Source: JAKFWF01 sp963750535
GTDB lineage: Bacteria > Pseudomonadota > Alphaproteobacteria > Rhizobiales > Hyphomicrobiaceae
Direction of reading: 5' to 3'
Length of the DNA: 64,000 bases
NCBI GenBank assembly: GCA_963750535.1
Contig: CAVVRF010000002.1
Span: forward strand, 124,001-188,000
The notes beneath the pieces are model-generated. The model had not been told where the DNA came from, made no database searches, and was given only the letters and a program-made list of their open reading frames with translations. The position numbers were made by a program, and so were the translations under genes. Positions 20,158 through 28,322 of the stretch are shown here, piece after piece. Within the stretch, counting starts at the first letter, position 1, and each line of letters starts with the position of its first letter.

Positions 20158-21045
20158 ATGAACCACCTACTGTCGCAGTCCGATCTCAGACAAGCCCTGG
20201 ACGAAACCGCGAGCATGACCGACGACGCCCTCGATCAAGCGCCCCGGAGCATGCCCGCAGCCGCCGCGGGCGCCCGCAAGCGCTTCACCATCGCGACGCT
20301 GGTCAACAACCGCACCCACTACGACGAGATGCTGGCCTCGTTCGCGGAAGGCGGCTTCGATCGCCGCGATTGCGAGTACCTCTACGTCGACAATACCGGT
20401 TCGGGGCAGACCTGCGCCTACCGCGGCCTCGACCGGATGCTGGCCGAGGCCCGCGGCGATTTCGTCATCCTTTGCCACCAGGACGTCAGGATCGTCGACG
20501 ACGGACGCCACGAGCTCGAGGCGCGCCTCGCCGAGATCGAGGCCCTCGATCCGGCGTGGGCGATCGTCGGCAATGCCGGCGGCATCGCCCCCGGCCGGCT
20601 CGCGATCCGGATCTCCGATCCGCACGGATCCAATCGCCACGTCGGCACCCTGCCGGCGAAGGTGATGAGCCTCGACGAGAATTTCATGGTCGTGAAGCGC
20701 TCGGCCAGGCTGTCGTTCTCGCGCGACCTCTCCGGCTTCCACTTCTACGGCGCCGATCTGTGCCTGGTGGCCGACGTGCTCGGCTACTCCGCCTACGTCG
20801 TCGACTTCCATCTCGAGCACCTGAGCGCGGGCATCAAAGGCGCCTCGTTCGCGGCGATGGAGGAGGCGTTCCGCGCCAAGTGGTGCCGCGCCTTCCGGCC
20901 GCGCTTCCTGCAAACCACCTGCAGCCTCGTCGGCCTTGCCGGCGACAGCTTCGCCGGGCTCCTCGGCCGGGTCGCCGGTCCGCCGCTCGCCCGCCTCTCG
21001 AAGCGGCTGCCGTCGGCCAGCGGCTGGACCCGCAAGTCAGCCTGA
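20158..21045 (+). CDS. Glycosyltransferase, GT2-like (Glyco_tranf_2_5 type)
   Basis: 295 residues. After a poorly conserved N-terminal 40 residues, a GT-A core is visible: FTIATLVNNRTHYDEMLASF, EYLYVDNTGSGQTCAYRGLD, FVILCHQDVRIVDDG (the DXD equivalent) and SGFHFYGADLCLVADVLGY, the acceptor-site signature of this subfamily. No membrane segment seen. Stop and the next start overlap (TGATG at 21043-21047), so it is cotranslated with the flippase. Sugar donor not predictable. Confidence 0.82.
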   Translation: MNHLLSQSDLRQALDETASMTDDALDQAPRSMPAAAAGARKRFTIATLVNNRTHYDEMLASFAEGGFDRRDCEYLYVDNTGSGQTCAYRGLDRMLAEARGDFVILCHQDVRIVDDGRHELEARLAEIEALDPAWAIVGNAGGIAPGRLAIRISDPHGSNRHVGTLPAKVMSLDENFMVVKRSARLSFSRDLSGFHFYGADLCLVADVLGYSAYVVDFHLEHLSAGIKGASFAAMEEAFRAKWCRAFRPRFLQTTCSLVGLAGDSFAGLLGRVAGPPLARLSKRLPSASGWTRKSA

Positions 21046-22589
21046 TGACGACCACCGCCACAGCAGCCGATCCGGATGCCCTGCCGACCGGCCGGCGCTT
21101 GCGGCGCCAGATCGGCATGCAGAGCGCCATGCTGCTTTCCGGCTTCGCCTTGGCGCAGCTGTGCTCGTTCGCCCGCAACGCCATCATCGGCTACGGCCTG
21201 TCGCGTGGCGACTTCGGCATCGCCGCCACCATCACCATCGCGCTGCAGATGCTCGAGACGCTGAGCGACCTCGGCGCCGAACGCCTGCTGGTGCAGGCTA
21301 CCGACGGCGACGACCCGCGCTTGATGGCCGCCGCCCACGCGAGCCTGGTCGCACGCGGGCTCTTCACCGGCGGCCTGCTCTATCTGGCGGCCGGCGCCAT
21401 CGTCGATTTCTTTTCGGTCCCGGCCGCCGCCGGCGCGTTCCAGCTCGCCGCGCTGGTCCCGGCCCTCAAGGGCCTCATGCACCTCGACTCGCGCCGCCAG
21501 CAGCGGACGCTGCAGAACCGCAACTACCTGCTGGTCGAGGTGGTGCCGCAAGTCCTGGCGCTGATCGCCACCGTCCCGATGCTGCGCTGGACCGACAGCT
21601 ACCTGGCGGTGGTCTGGCTCTCGATCCTGCAGGCCGCGCTGTCGGTATTGTCGTCGCACTGGCTGGCGGCGCGGCCGTATCGGCTGGGGTTCGCGCCGGC
21701 GTTGCTGAAGCGCCTGGTCGAATTCGGCTGGCCGATCTGGCTCAGCGCATTTCCGCTCGTCGTCGTCTACCAGGGCGACCGCATCATCGTCGGGCGGCTA
21801 TTGGGCATGGATGCGCTCGCCGGCTATTCCGCCGCGTTCATGGTGGCGATGGTGCCTGGCCTGCTGGCGGCCAAGGTCGCGCACGCGCTGGTGCTGCCGC
21901 TGCTGTCGTCGGTGCGGACCGACGCCGCCGCCTTCATGCAGCGCTACCTGATCACGTTCGAGGGCGCCTGCGTCGCGGCTGCCGCCTATCTCGTCGCATT
22001 CGTGGCCGCCGGCGGCGAGGTGCTGGTGCTGGCATTCGGCAGCAACTACGCCGGACTTTCGACCGTCATCGGCTGGCTCGCGGCGATGTGGGCCCTGCGC
22101 ATGGCGCAGGCGGTGCCCGGCATGGCCCTGATGGCACAGGGCGACAACCGGCCGCTGCTCACCGCCGGCCTGATCCGAGCCAGCGCGCTCGCCCTCGCCT
22201 GGGCCGCGGCGGCGTTCGGCCACGGCTTGGCGGGTGTCGCCGCGGCCGGCGTCGCCGGCGAGCTCGCCGCGATCGCGTACGTGCTCGTGCGCACCGCCCG
22301 CGACGCCGCCGGCATCGCGCGCGCCACAATGCTGCGAGCGCTCTATCCGATGCTTGCCGGCATCGCCGCCGCCGGCTGCGTCGAGGCCTTGCCCATGAAC
22401 GGCAGCCCGTGGCTGTCGCTGCCGGTTGCACTCGGCCTCGTCGCTTCCGCGGTGCTGGCCGGGTTCGCGCTGATGCCGGGCATCCGCCGCTTCATCGAGG
22501 ACCATCTGCACCACGGCGGCGCGCCGGCGCCAGCCGCCGGCGCGCCGCCCGCGACCATGGAGAGCCAGTATGCCGCAGCGCGCAGTTAA
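21045..22589 (+). CDS. Oligosaccharide flippase (polysaccharide transport, Wzx-like)
   Basis: 514-residue MATE/Wzx-fold membrane protein with about 12 to 14 hydrophobic helices, expected to flip a lipid-linked oligosaccharide across the inner membrane. Seen: MLLSGFALAQLCSFARNAII, SRGDFGIAATITIALQMLET, the conserved FGWPIWLSAFPLVVVYQGDR (helix 7 region with VYQGDRIIVGRLLG), and AGYSAAFMVAMVPGLLAAKV. Starts within the preceding stop and overlaps the next gene by 20 bases. It transports the product of the flanking glycosyltransferases; no Wzy polymerase is visible in the window. Confidence 0.88.
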   Translation: MTTTATAADPDALPTGRRLRRQIGMQSAMLLSGFALAQLCSFARNAIIGYGLSRGDFGIAATITIALQMLETLSDLGAERLLVQATDGDDPRLMAAAHASLVARGLFTGGLLYLAAGAIVDFFSVPAAAGAFQLAALVPALKGLMHLDSRRQQRTLQNRNYLLVEVVPQVLALIATVPMLRWTDSYLAVVWLSILQAALSVLSSHWLAARPYRLGFAPALLKRLVEFGWPIWLSAFPLVVVYQGDRIIVGRLLGMDALAGYSAAFMVAMVPGLLAAKVAHALVLPLLSSVRTDAAAFMQRYLITFEGACVAAAAYLVAFVAAGGEVLVLAFGSNYAGLSTVIGWLAAMWALRMAQAVPGMALMAQGDNRPLLTAGLIRASALALAWAAAAFGHGLAGVAAAGVAGELAAIAYVLVRTARDAAGIARATMLRALYPMLAGIAAAGCVEALPMNGSPWLSLPVALGLVASAVLAGFALMPGIRRFIEDHLHHGGAPAPAAGAPPATMESQYAAARS

Positions 22590-23784
22590 GCCCGCTCGCA
22601 CCTTCGACGGCATTGTCTGCATCGGCGGCGAGGATTGGTGGTACCACAACCGCGGCCATTTCGATTTCCAGATCATGCGGCGACTGGCGCAGCGCTGGCC
22701 GGTGCTGTTCGTCAACTCGCTCGGCGTGCGCATGCCGAGCCTCAAGGACAATCACCTGTTCCTGCAGCGCATCGGCCGCAAGCTCAGGAGCCTCGGCAAC
22801 GGGCTGGTCAATGTCGAGAACCAGTTCTGGGTGTTCTCGCCGGTGATGGTGCCGGGCGCCACCGGCCAGAAGCTGTCGAGCTGGGCGCTCGGGCCGCAGA
22901 TCAGGCTCGCCGCCGCCCACGCCGGCATCCGCAATCCGGTGCTCTGGATCCACTGCCCGGCCGGCGCCGCGCTCGCCAGCGACTATCCATGCGCGGCAAC
23001 CGTGATGCAGCGCACCGACCGGTTCGAGGCATTCCCCGAGGCCGACCCGGCAGTGGTCGGATTGCAGATCGCCCGGCTGAAGGCCAGCGCCGACCTCGCC
23101 ATCTATGCGAGCCCCGCGCTGATGGCCGACGAGCGCGGCGAGGTGCGGGCGCAGGCGCTGGTGACGCACGGCGTCGATCTCGACATGTTCGCCGCCGCCG
23201 GCGATTGGTCGCTGCCCGCCCCAACCGATATCGCGCACGTATCGCGGCCCCGTATCGGCTTCATCGGCGGCATCGACGCCCACACCTTCGGCATCGACCT
23301 GTTCCTCGGCGTCGCCCGCGCCATGCCGCAGCATCAGTTCGTGATGGTCGGCGGCTGCTCGCTTCCCGACGGCTGGTGCGGCCTTGCCAACGTGCACTTC
23401 ACCGGCCGCAAGCCATATGACGAGGTGGCGCGGTACATGGCGGCGATGGACGCGCTGATCATGCCCTGGAACGAAAGCGAATGGATCAAGGCCTGCAACC
23501 CGATCAAGCTCAAGGAATACCTGGCGGTCGGCCGGCCCGTGGTCAGCACCGATTTCCCGGCAATCGGCGAGTGGCGCGACCTGCTGGCGGTGGCCGACGA
23601 TGTGCCAGGCTTCGTCGCGGCGATCCGCGCCGCATTGTCTGCGCCACGACCGAATCGCGATGACGTTCTGCGCCGCCTGCGTCCCGAATCATGGAATGCC
23701 AAGGCCGACGACGTCCGTCGCGCCCTGTTCGGCCTCGGCCTGGTGTTCGCCGAAGGCGCGGCCGGTCGTCGCGGCGCCGCCTGA
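22570..23784 (+). CDS. Glycosyltransferase, GT4-like (GT-B fold)
   Basis: 404 residues. Opens with an uncommon GIVCIGGEDWWYHNRGHFDF segment, also seen in related teichuronate/EPS transferases. The C-terminal GT-B half carries RIGFIGGIDAHTFGIDLFLG, HFTGRKPYDEVARYMAAMD, and the nucleotide-sugar site IMPWNESEWIKACNPIKLKE, with CNPIKLKEYLAVGRPVVST as the E-x7-E-type motif. Overlaps the flippase end by 20 bases; last gene of the cluster. Likely cytoplasmic face of the membrane. Confidence 0.87.
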   Translation: MPQRAVKPARTFDGIVCIGGEDWWYHNRGHFDFQIMRRLAQRWPVLFVNSLGVRMPSLKDNHLFLQRIGRKLRSLGNGLVNVENQFWVFSPVMVPGATGQKLSSWALGPQIRLAAAHAGIRNPVLWIHCPAGAALASDYPCAATVMQRTDRFEAFPEADPAVVGLQIARLKASADLAIYASPALMADERGEVRAQALVTHGVDLDMFAAAGDWSLPAPTDIAHVSRPRIGFIGGIDAHTFGIDLFLGVARAMPQHQFVMVGGCSLPDGWCGLANVHFTGRKPYDEVARYMAAMDALIMPWNESEWIKACNPIKLKEYLAVGRPVVSTDFPAIGEWRDLLAVADDVPGFVAAIRAALSAPRPNRDDVLRRLRPESWNAKADDVRRALFGLGLVFAEGAAGRRGAA

Positions 23785-23951
23785 TTGCGCTGCTGCGAAA
23801 AGCAGTTAACCTCCGCCGGGCGGCAAACGTGGACCGTTTGCCTTTTGCACGTCCCGGCGGGTGTGCTACCACGCCTTCGAGTGACATATTGTGTCGCGCA
23901 GCGGCCGTATTCCTACGGTGCGCCGGCAATGCAAGGAGGGGCGTGAACAAG

Positions 23952-24491
23952 ATGGCCGAGCGTCGCGCGAGCTACGATTACGCGGACATCCTGGCCTGCG
24001 GGCGGGGCGAGTTGTTCGGACCTGGCAACGCGCAGCTGCCGCTGCCGCCGATGCTGATGTTCGAGCGCATCACGCACGTCTCGGAAGCCGGCGGCGCGCA
24101 TGGCAAGGGCCAGGTCGTGGCCGAGTTCGACATCGCCGGGAATGCGCAGACCGATTGGTTTTTCTCCTGCCATTTCAAGGGCGATCCGGTCATGCCGGGC
24201 TGTCTTGGCCTCGATGCCTTGTGGCAGCTCACCGGCTTCTTCCTGGGCTGGCTCGGCGCGCCGGGGCGCGGCCGTGCCCTGGGCGTCGGCGAGGTGAAGT
24301 TCACCGGCATGGTGGTGCCCACGACGAAGAAGATCGAGTATGTGATCGACATGAAGCGCGTGATCCTGCGCAAGCTGAAGCTCGGAATCGCAGATGGTGT
24401 GATGAAGGCCGACGGGCAGGTGATCTATACTGCCACCGATCTGAGGGTCGGTCTGTTCGAGGCGGCGGATTCGGCTCCGGCGAGCGCCTGA
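23952..24491 (+). CDS. fabA: 3-hydroxydecanoyl-ACP dehydratase/isomerase
   Basis: Dehydrates 3-hydroxydecanoyl-ACP and isomerises trans-2- to cis-3-decenoyl-ACP, the branch point to unsaturated fatty acids. 179 residues. Active-site His in CHFKGDPVMPGCLGLDALWQ and the Asp in the same stretch are present; FFLGWLGAPGRGRALGVGEV is the FabA signature. AAGGAGGG at 23933-23940 serves either the ATG at 23952 or a GTG at 23943; the ATG spacing is longer but the reading fits family length. First gene of fabA-fabB-fabI. Confidence 0.96.
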   Translation: MAERRASYDYADILACGRGELFGPGNAQLPLPPMLMFERITHVSEAGGAHGKGQVVAEFDIAGNAQTDWFFSCHFKGDPVMPGCLGLDALWQLTGFFLGWLGAPGRGRALGVGEVKFTGMVVPTTKKIEYVIDMKRVILRKLKLGIADGVMKADGQVIYTATDLRVGLFEAADSAPASA

Positions 24492-24546
24492 GACGAGTGA
24501 CGGCGGCAACATCGAGCGCCACTTGGGGTACCAAAAGGAACTACTC

Positions 24547-25779
24547 ATGCGACGCGTCGTCGTTACCGGAATGGGCATTATCTCGTCGATCGGCAACAGC
24601 ACGCAGGAAGTGCTGGCGTCGCTGCGCGAGGCGAGGTCCGGCATCGTGGCCGCCGAAAAATACAAGGAGCTCGGCTTTCGCTGCCAGGTGCACGGCGCAC
24701 CGCAGATCGCCTGGGAAGGCATGGTGCCGCGCAAGCCGAAGCGGTTCATGAACGCCGGCATGGCCTGGAACTACATCGCCATGGAGCAGGCGATCCGCGA
24801 TTCCGGCATCTCGGAGAAGGAAGTGCAGGACGAGCGCACCGGAATCATCATGGGCTCCGGCGGCCCGTCGACGATTGCCATCGTGGCCGCCGCCGACGTC
24901 ACTCGCTCGGCCGGCACGCCGAAGAAGATCGGGCCGTTCGAGGTGCCGAAGGCGATGTGCTCGGGGCCATCGGGCGTGCTTGCGACCGCCTACCAGGTGC
25001 ACGGCGTCAACTATTCGATCTCGTCGGCGTGCGCGACCTCGGCGCATTGCATCGGCAACGCCGCCGAGTTGATCCAGTGGGGCAAGCAGGACGTCATGTT
25101 CGCCGGCGGCTGCGAGGAGCTCGACTGGACGCTGTCGAACATGTTCGACGCGATGGGTGCGATGTCGACGAAATTCAACTCCACCCCGGCACGCGCCAGC
25201 CGCGCCTATGACAAGGATCGCGACGGCTTCGTCATCGCCGGCGGCGCCGGCGTGGTCGTGCTCGAGGAGTACTCCCGCGCCAAGGCGCGCGGCGCCAAGA
25301 TCTACGGCGAGCTGGTCGGCTACGGCGCGACCTCGGACGGCTTCGACATGGTGGCGCCGTCCGGCGAGGGTGCCGCGCGCTGCATGCGACAGGCGCTCAA
25401 GGGGTTCGATGGCCGCGGCATCGGCAAGGTCGACTACATCAACCCGCACGCGACCGCCACGCCGGTGGGCGATGCGCGCGAGATCGACGCGATCCGGGAA
25501 GTGTTCGGCAAGGACATCCCTGCGATTTCGGGCACCAAGTCTCTGACCGGCCATTCGCTCGGCGCCATCGGCGTGCAGGAGACAATCTTTTCGCTGCTCA
25601 TGATGAACAACGGCTTCATCTGCGAAAGCGCCAACATTGATGAAATAGATCCGGCATTCGTCGACTTGCCCATCGTACGCAAGCGCCAGGATGATGTATC
25701 GCTTAACTGTGTCATCTCTAATAGCTTCGGATTTGGCGGAACCAATGCCACTTTGGCATTCCGCCGGGCCGAAAGTTAA
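24547..25779 (+). CDS. fabB: 3-oxoacyl-ACP synthase I (beta-ketoacyl-ACP synthase)
   Basis: Condensing enzyme that extends cis-3-decenoyl-ACP in unsaturated fatty-acid synthesis. 410 residues from the ATG at 24547 (AAAAGGA upstream). Catalytic triad visible: Cys in SISSACATSAHCIGNAAELI, His in DYINPHATATPVGDAREID, and His in SGTKSLTGHSLGAIGVQET. Gly-rich end FGFGGTNATLAF present. Follows fabA by 55 bases and precedes fabI by 133 bases. Confidence 0.97.
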   Translation: MRRVVVTGMGIISSIGNSTQEVLASLREARSGIVAAEKYKELGFRCQVHGAPQIAWEGMVPRKPKRFMNAGMAWNYIAMEQAIRDSGISEKEVQDERTGIIMGSGGPSTIAIVAAADVTRSAGTPKKIGPFEVPKAMCSGPSGVLATAYQVHGVNYSISSACATSAHCIGNAAELIQWGKQDVMFAGGCEELDWTLSNMFDAMGAMSTKFNSTPARASRAYDKDRDGFVIAGGAGVVVLEEYSRAKARGAKIYGELVGYGATSDGFDMVAPSGEGAARCMRQALKGFDGRGIGKVDYINPHATATPVGDAREIDAIREVFGKDIPAISGTKSLTGHSLGAIGVQETIFSLLMMNNGFICESANIDEIDPAFVDLPIVRKRQDDVSLNCVISNSFGFGGTNATLAFRRAES

Positions 25780-25912
25780 CATTGCAGCTGCTCGGTGGTA
25801 TCCACCGAGGCCTCGGCCTCCGTCGAGGCAGTGAAGCATGCGGCTATACAAGAACGGAACCGGCTGGTTCGAAGTTCATTCGCGTAGACTACGTTCGAGA
25901 TCAGGAGCTTCC

Positions 25913-26782
25913 ATGACCGAGATCGACATCGCCAGACCGGGCCCGCTGATGGCCGGCAAGCGTGGATTGATCATGGGCGTCGCCAACGATCGGTCGATCG
26001 CCTGGGGTATCGCCCGCGTGCTGGCCGGACAGGGCGCCAAGCTCGCCTTCACCTACCAGGGCGATGCCTTCGGCCGCCGGGCCATCCCGCTCGCGCAATC
26101 GGTCGGCTCCGAGATCATCGAGCCGTGCGATGTCAGCGATCTCGCCAGCGTCGATGCGGTGTTCGAGCGGATCAAGTCGACCTGGGGCGGGCTCGACTTC
26201 GTCGTCCATGCCCTGGCCTTCTCCGACCGCCGCGAGCTCGCCGGCCGCTATGCCGACACCAGCCGCGACAACTTCACCAATACCATGGTGATCTCGTGCT
26301 TCTCGTTCACCGAGATCGCCAAGCGGGCCGCCGCGATCATGCCCGCGGGCGGCTCGCTGCTGACGCTGACGTTCGGCGGCGCGACCAAGGTCGTGCCATC
26401 CTACAACGTCATGGGCATCGCCAAGGCCGCGCTCGAGGCCAGCGTTCGCTATCTCGCCAGCGATTTCGGCCCGCAGGGCGTGCGCGTCAATGCGCTCTCC
26501 GCCGGCCCGATGCGGACGCTCGCCGGCTCCGGCGTGTCGGATGCCCGCGTGATCTTCAACTACCAGAAGGACCATGCGCCGCTGCGGCGGACACCGACGC
26601 TGGACGAGGTCGGCGGTGCCGCGCTCTACCTGCTTTCGCCGCTGTCGGGCGCGGTGACGGGCGAGGTCCATTTCGTCGACTGCGGCTATTCCACCGTCGC
26701 CATGCCGACGCTGGAAGCGCTCAAGGCGCAGGATGCCGATGCCCATGGCGCTGGACGCAAGGCCAGCGAGGCGGCAGAGTAG
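25913..26782 (+). CDS. fabI: Enoyl-ACP reductase [NADH]
   Basis: Last reductive step of each fatty-acid elongation cycle. 289 residues, short-chain dehydrogenase fold. Seen: GLIMGVANDRSIAWGIARVL (NADH site), VVHALAFSDRREL, and the FabI-type active site SYNVMGIAKAALEA with Tyr and Lys six residues apart. FabI is the usual triclosan/isoniazid-class target. Start at the ATG 25913 with CAGGAG at about 9 bases. It has a C-terminal Ala/Glu tail longer than E. coli FabI. Third gene of the operon; repeat elements follow directly. Confidence 0.96.
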   Translation: MTEIDIARPGPLMAGKRGLIMGVANDRSIAWGIARVLAGQGAKLAFTYQGDAFGRRAIPLAQSVGSEIIEPCDVSDLASVDAVFERIKSTWGGLDFVVHALAFSDRRELAGRYADTSRDNFTNTMVISCFSFTEIAKRAAAIMPAGGSLLTLTFGGATKVVPSYNVMGIAKAALEASVRYLASDFGPQGVRVNALSAGPMRTLAGSGVSDARVIFNYQKDHAPLRRTPTLDEVGGAALYLLSPLSGAVTGEVHFVDCGYSTVAMPTLEALKAQDADAHGAGRKASEAAE

Positions 26783-26809
26783 CCCCCGACCAGAGGCCGT
26801 CCGGCGAGA

Positions 26810-26885
26810 CTAGTGTCCCGTTCGCGAAGTTCGTCACCATTCGCGGCGACCATTGTACGAACTTCGCGAACGATAAGGACACTAG
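26810..26885. repeat. CTAGTGTCC palindromic element, copy A
   Basis: Imperfect 76-base palindrome after fabI. Outer termini CTAGTGTCC (26810-26818) and GGACACTAG (26877-26885) are exact inverted repeats. Inner arms CGTTCGCGAAGTTCG (26819-26833) and CGAACTTCGCGAACG (26858-26872) are also exact. A loop of about 24 bases separates them. Its reverse complement shares termini, inner arms and the flank (CAATGG-TTG before CTAGTGTCCTTATCG) with copy C at 34326, so it is a mobile or dispersed unit and not a simple terminator. Confidence 0.85.
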
Positions 26886-26898
26886 CAAGCCATTGGTC

Positions 26899-26976
26899 CT
26901 AATGTGATTCAAATTCCGAAGTTCGCGACCGGGTGTTGCCGGGAGGTGAATGCGAACTTCGGAATCATCACACTAG
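26899..26976. repeat. CTAGTGTCC-related palindromic element, copy B (variant)
   Basis: Lies 13 bases after copy A and shares its architecture with altered arms. Termini are CTAATGTGATT (26899-26909) and a diverged ATCATCACACTAG (to 26976). Inner arms ATTCCGAAGTTCGC and GCGAACTTCGGAAT are exact inverted repeats. The core CGAAGTTCG / CGAACTTCG is common to A, B and C. Tandem A and B make a composite of about 165 bases between fabI and the next gene. Confidence 0.75.
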
Positions 26977-27007
26977 CGCCGGCGGCACGACACGGGATCT
27001 CGAAAGC

Positions 27008-27319
27008 ATGCCGGCATTGCGCTTCTTCGGCGGACTGTTCCTGCTGATCGGGACGGTGATCCTCATTGCCGACCTGACCAACGCACGTTGGGTCATGGCG
27101 AACGGATTGACCGTGCCGCTGGCGAAGCACTGGGCGAGCCTCTCCCCGTCCTCGCTCGCCGCCAGCCAGCGGGCGATCCAATCGGCCAGCCCGCTGCTGT
27201 GGGACCCGATCGCGAAGTCGCTGCTGAAGATCCCGGCGTGGAGCTGGTTCGCGCTGATCGGTGTCATGCTGGCATGGATCGGGCGGCGGCGGCGCCGGGT
27301 CAACATCTTCCTCAATTGA
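27008..27319 (+). CDS. Small hypothetical membrane protein, 103 residues
   Basis: Unrecognised protein with two hydrophobic helices: FFGGLFLLIGTVILIADLTN near the N-terminus and WFALIGVMLAWIGRRRRRVN at the C-terminus, flanked by a basic end. The soluble middle (SLSPSSLAASQRAIQSASPL) would face the periplasm. Start is the ATG at 27008. Related small DUF-type proteins in alphaproteobacteria begin with a similar FxGxxFLLIGxV helix. Function unknown; no operon partner seen. Confidence 0.6.
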   Translation: MPALRFFGGLFLLIGTVILIADLTNARWVMANGLTVPLAKHWASLSPSSLAASQRAIQSASPLLWDPIAKSLLKIPAWSWFALIGVMLAWIGRRRRRVNIFLN

Positions 27320-27444
27320 GCGGCTCGCGCTCAAGCATCGTTGACAGTATTGTGACTGCCGGCAGGTGCTGCAATGCAGCATCCTCGCCCCATATTGCAT
27401 CGTGTTGCCGCAGGCAATGAATTCAAAGCTCGAGGACGATACCG

Positions 27445-28104
27445 ATGTTCTTCAGGAAATCCGTCAGCTTGCCGACCGCCGCCACCGCGCTGCCGGGGCG
27501 GACCCAGCCGATTGCCACCGCCAGCACCCATTTCATCTCCGACCGGCCGCTGAAGGGGCCGTATCCGCCGGGGAGTGAGACCGCGATGTTCGGCCTCGGC
27601 TGCTTCTGGGGCGCCGAGCGCAAGTTCTGGCAGCTTGGCAGCGGCGTGTGGGTAACCGCGGTCGGTTACGCCGGCGGCATCTCGCCCAATCCGACCTACG
27701 AGGAGGTGTGCTCGGGCCGGACCGGCCACAACGAGGTGGTCCGCGTCGTGTTCGATCCGAGCCTGATCACCTACGACAAGCTGTTGGCGGTCTTCTTCGA
27801 GTCGCATGATCCGACCCAGGGGATGCGCCAGGGCAACGATGTCGGCACGCAGTATCGCTCCGGCATCTATACCTACGGCGCCGCCCAGCGGGCGGCGGCG
27901 GAAGCGGCCAAGGCGGCCTATGGCCGCGTGCTCGCCGCCAACGGCTATGGCCCGATCACCACCGAGATCGTCGAGGCGCCGGAGTTCTATTTCGCCGAGG
28001 ACTATCATCAGCAGTACCTGGCCAAGGTGCCGCATGGCTATTGCGGGCTCGGCGGCACCGGGCTGTCGTGCCCGGTCGGGGCCGGCGTCAGGGCCGCGGA
28101 ATGA
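27445..28104 (+). CDS. msrA: Peptide-methionine (S)-S-oxide reductase
   Basis: Repairs oxidised methionine (S-sulfoxide form) in proteins. 219 residues with an N-terminal extension of about 45 residues. Catalytic motif FGLGCFWGAERKFWQL; also GYAGGISPNPTYEEVCSGRT, GHNEVVRVVFDP and a C-terminal YFAEDYHQQYLAK. Recycling cysteines sit in GYCGLGGTGLSCPVG near the C-terminus. Start at the ATG 27445 with GAGGA upstream. Monocistronic as far as visible. Confidence 0.96.
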   Translation: MFFRKSVSLPTAATALPGRTQPIATASTHFISDRPLKGPYPPGSETAMFGLGCFWGAERKFWQLGSGVWVTAVGYAGGISPNPTYEEVCSGRTGHNEVVRVVFDPSLITYDKLLAVFFESHDPTQGMRQGNDVGTQYRSGIYTYGAAQRAAAEAAKAAYGRVLAANGYGPITTEIVEAPEFYFAEDYHQQYLAKVPHGYCGLGGTGLSCPVGAGVRAAE

Positions 28105-28322
28105 TCACCATAGGCGGTCGCGGCGGCGCGTTGACGTTACAGCACGACGTCCAGCTGTCGCCCGACCGCAACACTGCCGCAATCGCTGTGTCCATATGAC
28201 GCCGATTGCTCGAATTTTCGTGCCGGCGGATTTGCCTTGAACCGGGCAAGCAGGGTATCGGTCGTCGTTAGCCGACAACTCGACGCTGGCCGATCGGCTG
28301 CGCAGACTAATGGGGGCTGAAG

